Below are positions 41,621 to 52,254 of a stretch of DNA of 64,000 nucleotides, one piece after another; position 1 is the first letter of the stretch; every line of letters begins with the position of its first letter. The DNA is from Simmondsia chinensis (taxonomy: Eukaryota; Streptophyta; Magnoliopsida; Caryophyllales; Simmondsiaceae): positions 30,992,186 to 31,056,185 of the forward strand of contig JAGTTD010000002.1 in the NCBI GenBank assembly GCA_018398585.1, written 5' to 3'. The notes under the pieces are model-generated. The model saw nothing but the letters and a program-made list of their open reading frames with translations. It did no database searches and was not told where the DNA came from. Made by a program: the position numbers and the translations under genes.

Positions 41621-42690
41621 TTTTAGCAACAACGACAATCATCCCAGTGTCACAAGGGCTCCCACAGAAATGGGGTTGGGGGTTGAGATGTACGAACCTA
41701 ACACCTTCAGAGTGTTACCCTAAAGAGAGGTTGTTTGCGAGTGCGCCCAACTCTAAAAAGCAAGAAGTAAGAAGCAAACGAAAAATAATGCAATAAACAA
41801 TAAAACAATAAATAATAAAAAAAGCAATAAACAATAAACGAATGATAAAACAATAAACGAAGCAATAAAGCTACAATAAAGCATTAATCATCAAATCACA
41901 AAGCAAAGCACTAAGCACCAAGCAACAGTATAGCAACAATAGGTCACGCCGGCAACGGGCCCTAAGAAACCACAGTATGAAGGCTGAGGACGTCATGGGC
42001 TCACTCCATTGTACTCCCCTATCCTAATTAATTATGTCTGCTACCCCTATTCTAGCTTGCCACACCTCTCTATCTAAGGCCATCTCCTCATTTAGGTTCA
42101 GGTGGGTTAGATTGTGTCTAATCGTCCCCATCTAGCTCTTCTTTGGCTTGCCTCTACCTCGCCTCCCTTCCTTAATATGGATTTGTTCGCATGTTGTTCG
42201 CATCTCCTAACAGATACAGTGGCCGGTCCCTTTCTAACATTCCCAAACCATTGCAAACGCTACTCCCTCTGCTTATCCTCGATTAGGGCCATGTGTAGTT
42301 TGGCTCTTATAACATTATTCCTAATCCAGTCCTTCCTAGTATGACCACAAATCCACCGCAACATCCTCATCTCCACCATCTTCATCTTCTTTGTGTGGCA
42401 CCGTTTAAGTGGCCAACATTTGGCACCGTAACACATAGCCAGTCTCACTATGGTCTTAAAGTATTTTCTCTTCAGCTTGAGAGGGAACTTTTTATTGCAT
42501 AGTATTGCTGAGCCCATTTTCCACTTATAACATCCCACTTTATTGCGATTGTTTACATCTTCTTCTACTGCACTGTCCTATTGCACCATCGAGCCTAAAT
42601 ACCTGAAGCACCTTTTTTCGGTTTGCTTTTCGGTCCAATCTTCACATCCTCTCCACTTGTGCTGGTTGTGGTACAAAATTTAAATTCTAT
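41621..42690 (-). mobile_element. RTE-type LINE fragment inside C2 RT
   Basis: The minus strand matches the RTE copy at 21.2 kb. It has tail AGCAACAACGACAATC at the left edge and GGGAGCCCTTGTGACACTGG next to it. The open piece 42538-42260 codes KWKMGSAILCNKKFPLKLKR and VEMRMLRWICGHTRKDWIRN. It is 5' truncated at about the same place as the first copy (EFKFC-type start near 42690). The C2 RT reading resumes at AMKDKIQMIEKNE right after it. No clear target duplication is visible. The A-rich stretch 41760-41900 replaces coding sequence. Confidence 0.8.
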
Positions 42691-44154
42691 GAAGGACAAA
42701 ATTCAAATGATAGAGAAGAACGAAACATAGATATTGGTTAACAAACCAACACATAAAAATTTGATCAGTGTCAAATGGATATTCAAAACATAGTGAATCT
42801 CGATGCATTAATACAAAAGTATAAAGCCTGATTGGTTGCCAAAGGATTCTCAACAATTTGGAATTGATTATAATGAAACGTTTACTCCTGTTTCAAGACA
42901 AGACGCTATTCAATGATCTTAGCATCGGCAGCTAGGAAGGGTTGGAATCTATCAACTAGATTTGAAGTCAACCTTTCTCAATTGTATTCTTTAAGATGAG
43001 ATATATCAAACAACCCATAGGTTTTGATAGAAAAGGACTGAAGATAAGGCATTTAAGTCAAGAAAGGCTTTATATGGTCTAAAAAAGCTCCAAGAGTTTA
43101 GTATAGTCGTATTGATGCCCACTTTACCAAACAAGGATTCCAAAAAAGTCCAAGAGAACATACTTTGTACATCAAGATCCAAGGACCAAATATCATCATT
43201 CTCTCATTATGCATATATGGTTTGATTATGACTGGTAACAATCCTTACAGCATTGCTACTTTCAAGGAAAATATGAAGAAAGAATTTTAAATGACTAATC
43301 TTGGATTAATGAGATATTTTCTTGGTATGAATATCGATCAAATTAGAGATGGAATAATCTTGAGTTCAAAAAAATATGCCAGTGTTATGCTAAAAAAATT
43401 AAAGATGAAGATTGCAAACTAATACCTACTCCATTGGTCTTAAATTAAAAATTCACTAAGGAGGATGGATTTGGATCAACTAATGAGAAATATTATAGAA
43501 GCATAATAGGTAGCCATGTATACTTGACTGCTACTAGGACAAATCTCATGTTTGCTGCAAGCACGCTATTGAGATTTATGCAACAACCAACGCAACTTCA
43601 TTTAAGCGCCACTAAGCAAGTATTATGACATGTCGAAGGCACAATTGACTTTGACTTTGGCATGGCATTCGAGTTCGGAAGTTCATATTTGATTGGCTAT
43701 TCCGATAATGATTGGGCTGAATCTATTCATGATATGGAAACTACTTCAAGATGCAACTTCTCATCTATATGTGGTGTATTTTGTAGGCTTTCTCAGAAGC
43801 AAGAAACAGTGGCACAACCATCTGCAAAAGGTAAATATATTGCAACCTATGTGGCTGTAAATCAAGCAATATGGTTGCTTAAATTCTAGCGAAAAATGGA
43901 GAGGTTCAACAACAACCTACCAGGATATTTTGTGATGGCAAATCAGCACTTGCTATGGCTAAAAATCTGGTTTAACATACGAAGACTAAACATACTAAAG
44001 TGAAATTCTATTTTGTTCATGCAGCTGAAAGTTCAGGCCGAGTTAATCTTGCCTACTGCAAGAGTGAAGAATTGTACATATACTAACTAAAGCACTTCCC
44101 ATCACAAGATTCAAATACCTGCGCATTGTGTTGAGAAATTGCTTCAACGAGGAA
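42691..44154 (+). pseudogene. Copia C2 RT and RNase H
   Basis: Resumes AMKDKIQMIEKNET, then LISVKWIFKT, QQFGIDYNETFTPVSRQDAI, QLDLKSTFLN and SRKALYGLK. At about 43205-43240 the YVDD site reads IYGLIMTG, so both catalytic Asp residues are lost. RNase H starts near 43500 (LTATRTNLMFAASTLLRFMQ). The open piece 43662-43889 contains YLIGYSDNDWAESIHDMETT and CRLSQKQETVAQPSAKGKYI. From about 43505 this sequence recurs inverted at 50450-49801. Confidence 0.75.
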
Positions 44155-44411
44155 TGTTGGATATGAAGCAATTTACTAGTTATAGTTAATTAATATTTAT
44201 TTACCACTCATATTTCAATGCATTAGATAACATTTTTTGGAATGTTACATTATGAATAAGTCCTAAGGTAATAAATAACTTGCTTAAATTACTTCGTTCT
44301 TGTACCTTAAATATGTAATCAATTCTCATAAGAAGAAGTGAAAAACATCAAATATTATTTGTTTTTCCTTTCCACCTCTCAATTATCTCATTTGTTTCTT
44401 GTATTTCTGAC
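44155..44411 (+). repeat. 3' LTR of C2
   Basis: Starts TGTTGGATATGAAGC after GCTTCAACGAGGAA. It shares AATCAATTCTCATAAG and TTGTTTTTCCTTTCC with the other C-family LTRs (16.6, 17.1, 36.4 and 49.6 kb). The right edge near 44411 (TTTCTGAC) is set by comparison with 49550-49800. Confidence 0.7.
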
Positions 44412-46083
44412 TTCTCAAATTCAAATTGCTATATGTAACTAGTTTTTCAACTACCATCCATTTCTTTACTTCATTATAAGAAGTTGTAGTTAGCATTCAG
44501 CTATAATCATTCATATTTTGGTCAAAACTAACCTATAAATATTTCTTATAGGATGTTAAAAAATGACATCAGATAAGGAGAATCACATTAGTTAAAACAT
44601 TTTCATCTTCCCCCTCAGTTAAATGTTGTATCATTTTTCTTAGTTTATTTTTAGAATCACATTAAATTGAGAATTTTGTAGAGGAGCTTTCTGACTTCTT
44701 TATATGTTTGAGGTGTTAATCTTTATATATTCTTACTTTATCTATAGTTGGCATGATTCTCCATTTCTATGTTTACAATCTTTCCCTTTTGTATTATATC
44801 CTTGGTTTGGGTTACTCTCAACATCAATATTAAAGACCTTTTTGAAAGCTTTTCAATTGGTATCACAGCCTGCACAATTGTAATCTAATCTAATTCCATT
44901 AATGACATCTCCAACAAAGTTTGACATCGAGAAATTCGATAGGAAAATTAGCTTTAGCAGTTGGTGAGTGAAAATGCAAGATGTCTTAACAGAGAAGGCA
45001 AAGAAACCCCTTTCTGGAAAATCAAACACGGCGAGGTCCATGACAAAGGAACAAAGAATTAGGTGATAAAGCTCTTACGGCTATCCACTTATGTCTTCCG
45101 ATTGAAGTTTCACGAGAAGTTTACATGAAAAATCTGCTGCAAATTTTTGGAAGAAATTAGAGTTTCTACGCATGATAAAAAGTCTTGCAAACAATCTACA
45201 CTTAAAATAGCATTTATTCACCCTTCGTATGGTGGAAGGCACATCCATCCAATCTCATCTTGCAGAGTTTAACCCTATTCTTATAGACTTAGAAAGACTT
45301 AACGTCAAAATTGAAAAAGAAATAAGGTTTTTTAATTAGTTTGCTCTTTACCTGCGTCATTCAAACACTTTAAAGAAATCATGCTTTATAGCAATAATCA
45401 AACATTGTCATTTGATGATGTCAAATCAAATTTGTTATGGGAGAAGTTTGACTCTGAATCACTATCGAAAGCCTAAGTTAAAGGTTTGTTTGCAAGAGTC
45501 AAATCTTTTGACAAGGATAGTAGCTCCAACTGAATAAGTCTAGGTCAAAGCCAAAAAAAGGGAAATTCTTTTGCTGACAGCTATAAATTAAAGAACAAGC
45601 AGAAGGAAGAACAAGGTAGTCACGGTAAGATTGAAAATCCTGTTGAAGCAAGTATTGCTGAAAATGAATATAAGGTGATGTATTACTTGTTTCCTATAGT
45701 GGAATTAGATGAAAGCCAGAATGGATTCTCGACTTGAGCTGCTTTAACCATGTGTGCGTCCTAACAAGGATTGTTTCCCCACTTATGAAGCTATAGATTG
45801 CGAATTTATCTTTATGGGCAATGATAAACCTATAAAGCAATTCGTAAGGGTACTATTCAAATCAAGATGCATTATGGTGTTATCAGAACTCTAATTGAAG
45901 TTTGTCGGATTCGAAACTTACAAAGAAATCTTATTTTTTAGGCATTCTTAAATCTCGTGGGTGCAAATACACTGTTGAAGGAGGAGTTTTAAGAATCACT
46001 AAGGTACTCATGTCTTGGTGAAAGCTACAAGATCAGGTAGCTTGTACATTCCACAAGGGGCTACTCGTACAGATTCAATAGCC
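44412..46083 (+). mobile_element. Tork-like copia E, left copy (LTR end, gag, protease)
   Basis: An LTR-like non-coding part (44412-44855) is followed by primer site TGGTATCACAGC (44858-44869) and gag from ATG 44902 (MTSPTKFDIEKFDRKISFSS, KMQDVLTEKAKKPL). A decayed region of matrix, knuckle and protease follows, ending at about GSLYIPQGATRTDSIA (46083). The FDIEKFD start is typical of Tork/TNT1-like gag. Stops are frequent. No integrase or RT follows on this strand. Confidence 0.7.
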
Positions 46084-46127
46084 TTTTTTTTATAGACATC
46101 CATTGTTTTACAAATATACACAAATTC

Positions 46128-46182
46128 TTATGAGAATTGATTACATATTTATAGGTACAAAAACTAACTAATTTAAGCTTGT
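46128..46182 (-). repeat. C-family LTR fragment
   Basis: AATTCTTATGAGAATTGATT through AACTAATTTAAGC is the reverse complement of the central part of C LTRs. It sits exactly between the two E copies, at the truncated RT end of the right copy. Confidence 0.7.
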
Positions 46183-46194
46183 ATGTGCAGATGT

Positions 46195-46850
46195 CCATTA
46201 TCTAAAAGATTGCTTTAAGCCATATAAAGACTTCTTCAACTAGCAAACCTGATCTTCCTTTCCAGGAACTGAAAATCCCTCAGGCTGCTGGAAGCAAATT
46301 TCTTCTTCAAGGTCGCTATGAAAAAATGCAGTCTCAACTTCAAGCTGTTCAAGTTCCAAGTCTAAAGTGAATAACACAAGAAGCACGCGGATGGATGAAT
46401 GTCTAATCATTGGTGAGAACCCTTCTTTAAAATCGACACTCTTGTTTTCTATGTAGCCTTTAGCTACAAGCTGCACGTTATATCTTGCTTCATCATACCG
46501 GAGACAACTTCCTTTCTCTTACGTATCCATTTGCAACCAATTATTTGCCTGTTTGGTGGCCTTTTCACAAGTTCCTAAGTGTCATTTTTATGAAGCAATT
46601 CAAGTTCTTCGTGCAATGCGATTATCCATTTTGAAGAGTCGGCATAAGAAATATCTTTGGAATATGTGGATGGTTCACCACCTTCATTAGGTTCCCGTGC
46701 CACTAATAACGCATATGCAACTATGTCTACTTCACTAACATATCTAATGGGATGTTTAATTCCTCTCCTTGTCCTCTTTAGAGCGATGGAGTACTCCACT
46801 TCCTGAGAGGTCGCTTCAGGAGGACGCACCTCAGTTGGCGGCATGACTGT
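46195..46850 (-). pseudogene. Copia E linker and RT N-terminal third (right copy)
   Basis: The open piece 46844-46575 is the linker and RT start (RRGIKHPIRYVSEVDIVAYA, DSSKWIIALHEELELLHKND). The next piece, 46476-46240, reads QLVAKGYIENKSVDFKEGFS, SSIRVLLVLFTLDLELEQLE, LEEEICFQQPEGFSVPGKED. Both are typical of Tork-type RT. The frame ends near the KSLYG position at about 46215. The YVDD part is missing. Confidence 0.8.
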
Positions 46851-46859
46851 GAAGTGGAA

Positions 46860-47749
46860 GAGGAATCATGTGTTTTATTATCCGAGGTGTTTCAACGAAA
46901 CTCCACCTTATTGTTCGCTTTCTCCATTTCTTCTAAACTAGTGGGCACATAATGCTCTTTTAAGTGAAGCATAAAGGACTCAACATAGGTTACATCACGA
47001 CTAATAATAAATTTGGGTAATTCAAGGTCTAGGCACCATAATCTATATCCTTTAACTTAAGTGAATAACCTAGAATAATGCATTTTATTGCTTTAGATTG
47101 TAATTTTTCTTCATTCACATGTGCGTAAGCTGGGTGTATAAAACTCTTATATTAGAATAATCAGTCGGACCACAAGATCAAACTTCCTCGGGTGTCTTAA
47201 AAATGAGAGATAAGAGTGGTGAACAACTGATAAGATAACATGCAGTAAACGTTGCTCCAGCCCAAAAATCTTTAGACAAATCGACATCAGAAAGCATTCA
47301 CTGGGTTCTCTTTAAAATTGTTTTATTCATGCCTTCATCAACGCCATTTTATTGAGGCATCCCAACAGTCTAAAATAATTTTGTTCATGCTTTCGATAAC
47401 TCTATTTTCTTGAGCCATCTCAACTACTGTTTGGTGTCTGATAATGCCTTCATTCTTTCAAAACTAATTGAAATCACTTCCACAAAATTCTAGACCATTA
47501 TCTGTTCTTAGTCTTCAAACCTTTTTGTTTTCAATGATGGATTTCCACTACTTGAAATTAAGGAACACATCATTCTTATGTTTTACAAAATAAACTCATG
47601 TTTTCCTTGAATAATCATCAACAAATGTGAGCATATAACAAGCATCTCCTTTAGATGGAACACGAGAGGGACTCCATAAATCAGAATGAACATAAGCTAA
47701 AAAGTATCTATAGTTCTGTGAATTGCAGTACTAAAGTTGACTCGCTTCT
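46860..47749 (-). pseudogene. Copia E integrase (right copy)
   Basis: Decayed minus-strand frames give NGVDEGMNKTILKRT (catalytic Glu region, about 47350), LSKDFWAGATFTACYLI (47270) and FKTPEEV (47185). Stops occur about every 20-40 codons. This part is not duplicated in the left copy. Confidence 0.65.
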
Positions 47750-48289
47750 TCATTCCAAAGACACAATAAAGTGCAACTTCGAGGTACTTTGGCCAAAAAG
47801 TAGGCCCCTCTTCCACAAGATAATCATACCTTTTTTAGTCATATGGCCCAATCTCATATGCCATAATTTAGTGATATCAAATTCTGATAAGGATGATGTG
47901 GAGATGGCTATTGAACCTATAACAGTATTCCCTTGTAGAACATATAAGCTATCTGATCTTGTAGCTTTCATCAAAACAAAAGCAGCTTTAATGATTTTTA
48001 AAACTCCGCCTTCAGTAGTGTATTTGCACCCATCAGATTCAATAGTGCCTAAATAAATAAGATTTCTTTTCAAGTTTGGAATGTGATAGACTTTAGTGAG
48101 AGGTCTGATAATGCCATAGAGCATCTTGATTTGGATAGTACCCTTACCAATTGCCTTATAGGGTATACCATCACCCGTAAGGACAACTCCACAATCCATG
48201 GCTTCATCAGTACATAACCAATTCTTTTAAGGACAGAGACATGGTTAGAGCAACAAGAGTCAAGAATCCATTCTGTCGTTGATCTAATT
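47750..48289 (-). pseudogene. Copia E protease and pre-integrase (right copy)
   Basis: WILDSCCSNHV near 48260 is the copia protease site, with the D-S-G glycine changed to Cys. The open piece 48199-47750 continues GTIQIKMLYGIIRPLTKVYH, IPNLKRNLIYLGTIESDGCK and ends with the GAG-pre-integrase motif LWHMRLGHMTKKGMIILWKR. The two are separated by a stop and a frame change. Confidence 0.75.
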
Positions 48290-49130
48290 CCACTATTGAT
48301 AACGAGTAATACTTCACCGTTATTAAGAATACTTGCTTCAGTGGAAATTTCGGTTCTACTATGACTACCTTATTCTTCTTTCTGCTTGTTCTTTAATTTG
48401 TAGAAGTCAGAAATATCATGCCCCTTGTTCTTGCAATGGGGACATCATTTTGATTTTTTCTCGACTTTGACCTGGACTTTGTTTGGTTGGAGCTATTACC
48501 CTTGTCAAAAGATCGGCCTCTAGCAAACAAACCTTCACCTTTAGCTTCCGATGGTGATTCAGAATCAAACTTCTCCTTTGGTAAAAAATTTGATTTAACG
48601 TAGTCAAATGACAATGTTTGACTATTGCGACAAAGCATGATTATCTTAAAGTATCTAAATGACGCAGGCAAAGGGACAACTAATAAAACATCCTCATTCT
48701 TCTTCAATTTTGACATCAAGACTTTGTAAGGCTATAATAATAGAGTTAGACTCTACAAGATGAGATTGGATGGACGTGCCTTCCACCATGCAAAGGGTGA
48801 ATAAACGATCCTTTAAGTGTAGCTTGTTTTCGAGACTTTTTTGCCATGTCTAAAGTCTCTAATTTCTTCCTTAAATCTGCAGCAAAGTTTTCATGTGACA
48901 TTTCTTGCAAAACTTCTGTCGAAAGACATAAGTGGATAGCCGCCAGGGCTTTATTATCTAATTCTTTCCATTGCTCCTTTGTCATGGAACTCATCGTATT
49001 TGATTTTCCAAAAAGGGATTTCTTTATCCAGTTTGTGTTAAGAAAGCTTGCATTTTCACTCACCAAATGCTGAAGCTAATTTGCCCATCGAATTTCTTGA
49101 TGTCAAAATTTGTTGGAAACATCATTGATG
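48290..49130 (-). pseudogene. Copia E gag (right copy)
   Basis: The open piece 49066-48746 reads KSLFGKSNTMSSMTKEQWKE, LDNKALAAIHLCLSTEVLQE, MSHENFAADLRKKLETLDMA, a UBN2-type copia gag. It is followed by 48719-48393 with SFRYFKIIMLCRNSQTLSFD and KSRSKSRKNQ. The zinc knuckle, in another frame near 48440, reads CPHCKNKGHDISDF: the last ligand Cys is replaced. TGA codons separate the pieces. Confidence 0.75.
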
Positions 49131-49549
49131 GAATTAGATTAAATTACAATTAAGCAGGCTCTGATACCGATAGTAAAGATTTCGAGAAGATCTTTAATAC
49201 TAACGTTGAATGTAACTCAAACCCAAGGATATAATACGAAAGGGAAAGATTGTAAACACAAAAATGGCTAATCTTGCCAAGTATATATAATGGAAGAATA
49301 TATAAATTTTAACACCTCAAAGATATAAACAAGTTAGATAGCTCCCCCTATAAAATTCTCAATTGCTTTAACTAATATGATTCTCTTTCTTTGGTGTCAT
49401 TTTTCTAACATCCTATGAGAAGTAGTTATAGGTTAGCTTTGATCAAAATATGAGTGGTTCTAGTTAAACTAATTACAACCTCTTATAGTAAAGTAAAGAA
49501 ATGGATGATGGTTGAAAAACTAGTTAAATATAGCAATCTGAATTTGAAA

Positions 49550-49800
49550 TGTTGGAAATATATGAAAAAAATGAGATAACTGAGAGGTGGAAAAGGAAAA
49601 CAAATATTATTTGATGTTTTTCACCCATTCTTATGAGAATTGATTACATATTTAAGGTACATGAACTAAGTTAAGCAAGTTATTTATTATCTTAGGATTT
49701 ATTCATAACATAGCATTCCAAAATAAGTTAATTTTAATCATTGAAATATGAGTGGTGAATAAATATCAATTATAACTAGTAAATTGCTTCATATTCAGCA
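49550..49800 (-). repeat. C-family LTR in right arm
   Basis: 251 bp. On the minus strand it starts TGCTGAATATGAAGC and ends TTTCCAACA. It corresponds to 44155-44411. Confidence 0.75.
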
Positions 49801-50450
49801 TTCTTACATGAAGCAATTTCTCTGCATGCCTAACTTGTTGTGCATGTATTTCGAATCTTGTGATGAGAAGCGCTTTAGTCAGTATATCTGCAAGTTGTTC
49901 TTCACTCTTGCAATAGGCAAGATTCACTTGGCCTGAACTTTCAGCTGCACAAACAAAATAGAATTTTACTTTAATATGCTTAGTCTTCTTATGTTGAACT
50001 GGATTTTTAGCTATAGCAATTGCTAATTTGTTATCATAAAATATCTTGGCAGGTTGTCATTGAATATCTCCAACGTTCGCTAGAATTTTATGCAACCATA
50101 TCACTTAATTTACACCCATATAGGTTGCAATATATTTAGCTTCTACAGTAGGTTGCGCCACCGCTTTTTGCTTATGAGAAAGGCAACAAAATGTGCCACT
50201 TCTAAATGAGAAAACGTGTGTACTTTTCATACCAACAATAGAACTAGCCCAATCATTATCGGAATAGCCAATCCAATATGAACTTCCAAACTTGAATGTT
50301 ATGCCAAAGTCAATTGTGCCTTTGACATATCGCAATACTCTCTTAGCAGTACTTAAATGAAGTTGAGTTGGTTGTTACATAAATCTCGATTGCATGCTTG
50401 CAGTGAACATGAGATCCAGCCTAGTAGCAGTCAAGTGCATCCTAATAGCC
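49801..50450 (-). pseudogene. C-family RNase H in right arm
   Basis: The open piece 50335-50105 reads MRYVKGTIDFGITFKFGSSY, WIGYSDNDWASSIVGMKSTH, CCLSHKQKAVAQPTVEAKYI, a copia RNase H. The C-terminal end (KTKHIKVKFYFVC, LADILTKALLITR) follows out of frame to 49810. It is homologous to 43505-44154 but better preserved. Confidence 0.8.
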
Positions 50451-52254
50451 AATCAAGTTGGTTGTTGTTGTGGTTGTTATTGTACTGGAGACACATATTG
50501 GTATACTTTGTTGTTATAAAACCAATTGGTTCCAATGAGGGTGACCTACCAATGTTTGCCACAGGTAACATTAGAGTGGCATGTATTGCTGGAGCAGAAC
50601 TCAAAGTTGGGCATAGAGTAGTTGAAAATAATGGCATATTCAAGTCATCTGAATGCGAAGGAGACTGATATGCTTGAATATAGCATTTGTTGTTAGCAAG
50701 AAACGTACGAATCTAATCGAGTATATTTTGAACTTCTTCTTTCAATGTGACAAAGACATCATGGCAATAATCTAGCCATTTTGTCACTCTTCCTATCGTG
50801 GAAACTTCTCTTCGATTCTCAATTTATGCACTTGTTGATCAACTTATTAATTGATTTTGCAAGCTTCGGTTTAACCACACATGCCTTCTGCCATTAGAGA
50901 TGAGATTCAATACCAATTGATGGACCTACTTGAACTATCAATTTGCTCACTAAGCATAGCACAATCCTTATAACAATTGGATCAACAAACCCACAACTAA
51001 CTCCTCCGACGACCTTGACAACAACCTAATCGCTCAACTACTATTCCCAACTAATGAACGCATGAGGCAGCTTATGTGTATAACCAGTAGTAATAACTCC
51101 ATCAACAAGCATCGGCATTGCAGGGAAAAAAAAGAATACAATAATTAAATAAAGGGCAAATTAGAAGTATTGTTGTTTATTTAGTCCACCATTCAGGATA
51201 AAATAATTTTTTAGTCCAAATTCCAACATACAACATAGCATATCTTATATTGATTGATTGAAAATCAAGGTTTACTGTACTAATTGAAAATTTATTTGAG
51301 TGTAAATTACACTTTAGTATTATGAGGTTTAGTAAATAAATTTTTCTAGTACACAAATTTCATACTTTAATAGTTGAGATTTCACAAAATAATATTTGAG
51401 GCCAACTACGGGTGATGCTTTCAACGATACTTGTAAAAAAGACCATTGAAACACCGAGTCCTGTTATAGTAATTATAAAAAAAAAAAGGGGCATATGCAA
51501 TTGCCAAGCAACCTTCCCATCACCATCAGTCATCCTACCTCACCTTGGTGTCCTTGTTCATTGGTTATTGGTTGAAGTTAATGGGCGCACTTTCCACCAC
51601 CTTCGTTGTCGTTCTTATATCTTTGAGGTTGCTGCTAGGTGGACTAAGATTTTGGTACCATAATCTCATAAGATCATGTCCTATTCCACCGCTATTTCTT
51701 ATTTCGAGGTGAGGAAGGAGTTTTTTACCCAACCGGCGGAGTTTTTTACCCAACTAGCACAGTTTTAAAAAAATTTACCAAAATTGTACCATTTACTGTA
51801 GCTTGTTCAATGTACGCCATTTGAAACAGCGTACGCCCATTTTATGCACAACATACGCCATTTGTAACGGCGTACGGTACACAGGCACAAATTTCCCCTG
51901 ACCCCTACCCCCCCGGGAACCTACGTCAGCCCTAACCCCCCTTGCCACACTCGATTCCCCTCGACACAATTGACAAAATTATACAGATTCGAAAAAATTT
52001 AGCAAAGTGGCATATTAGAAAAAAAAAATTTAGCGAAGTCACATCATTTAATGTACTTTCATCGTTGCAAGCCATTCAGTACAAACTTACACGCCATTAC
52101 AACTAAAATATTCCGTACGACCTATTCCTTCTAATCTTCATCCTCGTCCTATGAACTCCCACTTTACTTCTCCCTCCCATCTTTTTGAATCTCTTACCTT
52201 CACTTTTTCATCACTGTCCTCCTATAAACCCATTCATTCTCACCCTCCTCTTTA
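50451..52254. other. Unassigned segment with short hairpin repeats
   Basis: An open minus-strand piece at 50643-50431 (MNMPLFSTTLCPTLSSAPAI) is not a family I recognise. At 51718-51755 GGAGTTTTTTACCCAAC occurs twice in tandem. At 51813-51835 and 51854-51876 two similar 23-base units each have complementary ends (TACGCC/GGCGTA type). The rest is AT-rich with no domain. It may be an old host segment or an unrecognised element. Confidence 0.4.

Larger units (their letters stand above)
36250..44411 (+). mobile_element. Ty1/copia element C2 with three nested insertions
   Basis: 5' LTR (about 36250-36644), primer site, gag, protease, integrase, RT, RNase H and 3' LTR (44155-44411) can be followed on the plus strand. 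The element is split by a D-family solo LTR (36966-38804), a Z-like solo LTR (39361-39758) and an RTE fragment (41621-42690). Removing these leaves about 4.9 kb, a normal copia size. Coding is degenerate throughout. Confidence 0.8.
43505..46083 (+). repeat. Left arm of large inverted duplication
   Basis: RNase H of C, C LTR, E leader/LTR and E gag-protease, in that order. The same four blocks occur in the same order on the minus strand from 50450 down to 47906. Alignment by eye is continuous with substitutions and small indels. The spacer between arms is 1.8 kb. Confidence 0.75.
46190..49549 (-). mobile_element. Tork-like copia E, right copy
   Basis: On the minus strand: LTR-like part (49549-49170), primer site (49168-49158, GGTATCAGAGC), gag, protease and pre-integrase, integrase, linker, and the first third of RT. 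RT stops near 46195 at a C-family LTR fragment. It is longer and better preserved than the left copy; its first 1.6 kb form the right arm of the inverted duplication. Confidence 0.75.
47906..50450 (-). repeat. Right arm of large inverted duplication
   Basis: Reverse-complement partner of 43505-46083. Shared junctions include the C LTR end against TTCAAATTC...TTGCTATAT (44412 left, 49549 right). Homology stops on both sides at about GGCTATT (50450) and TTCAATAGCC (46083/47906). Confidence 0.75.

Noticed and set aside
41615..42700. Target duplication for the second RTE copy
   Set aside because: No repeat longer than a few bases matches at both edges; I could not define one.
51412..51663. Plus-strand 83-codon frame
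   Set aside because: No recognisable motif or relation to neighbours, and average composition; left within the unassigned segment.
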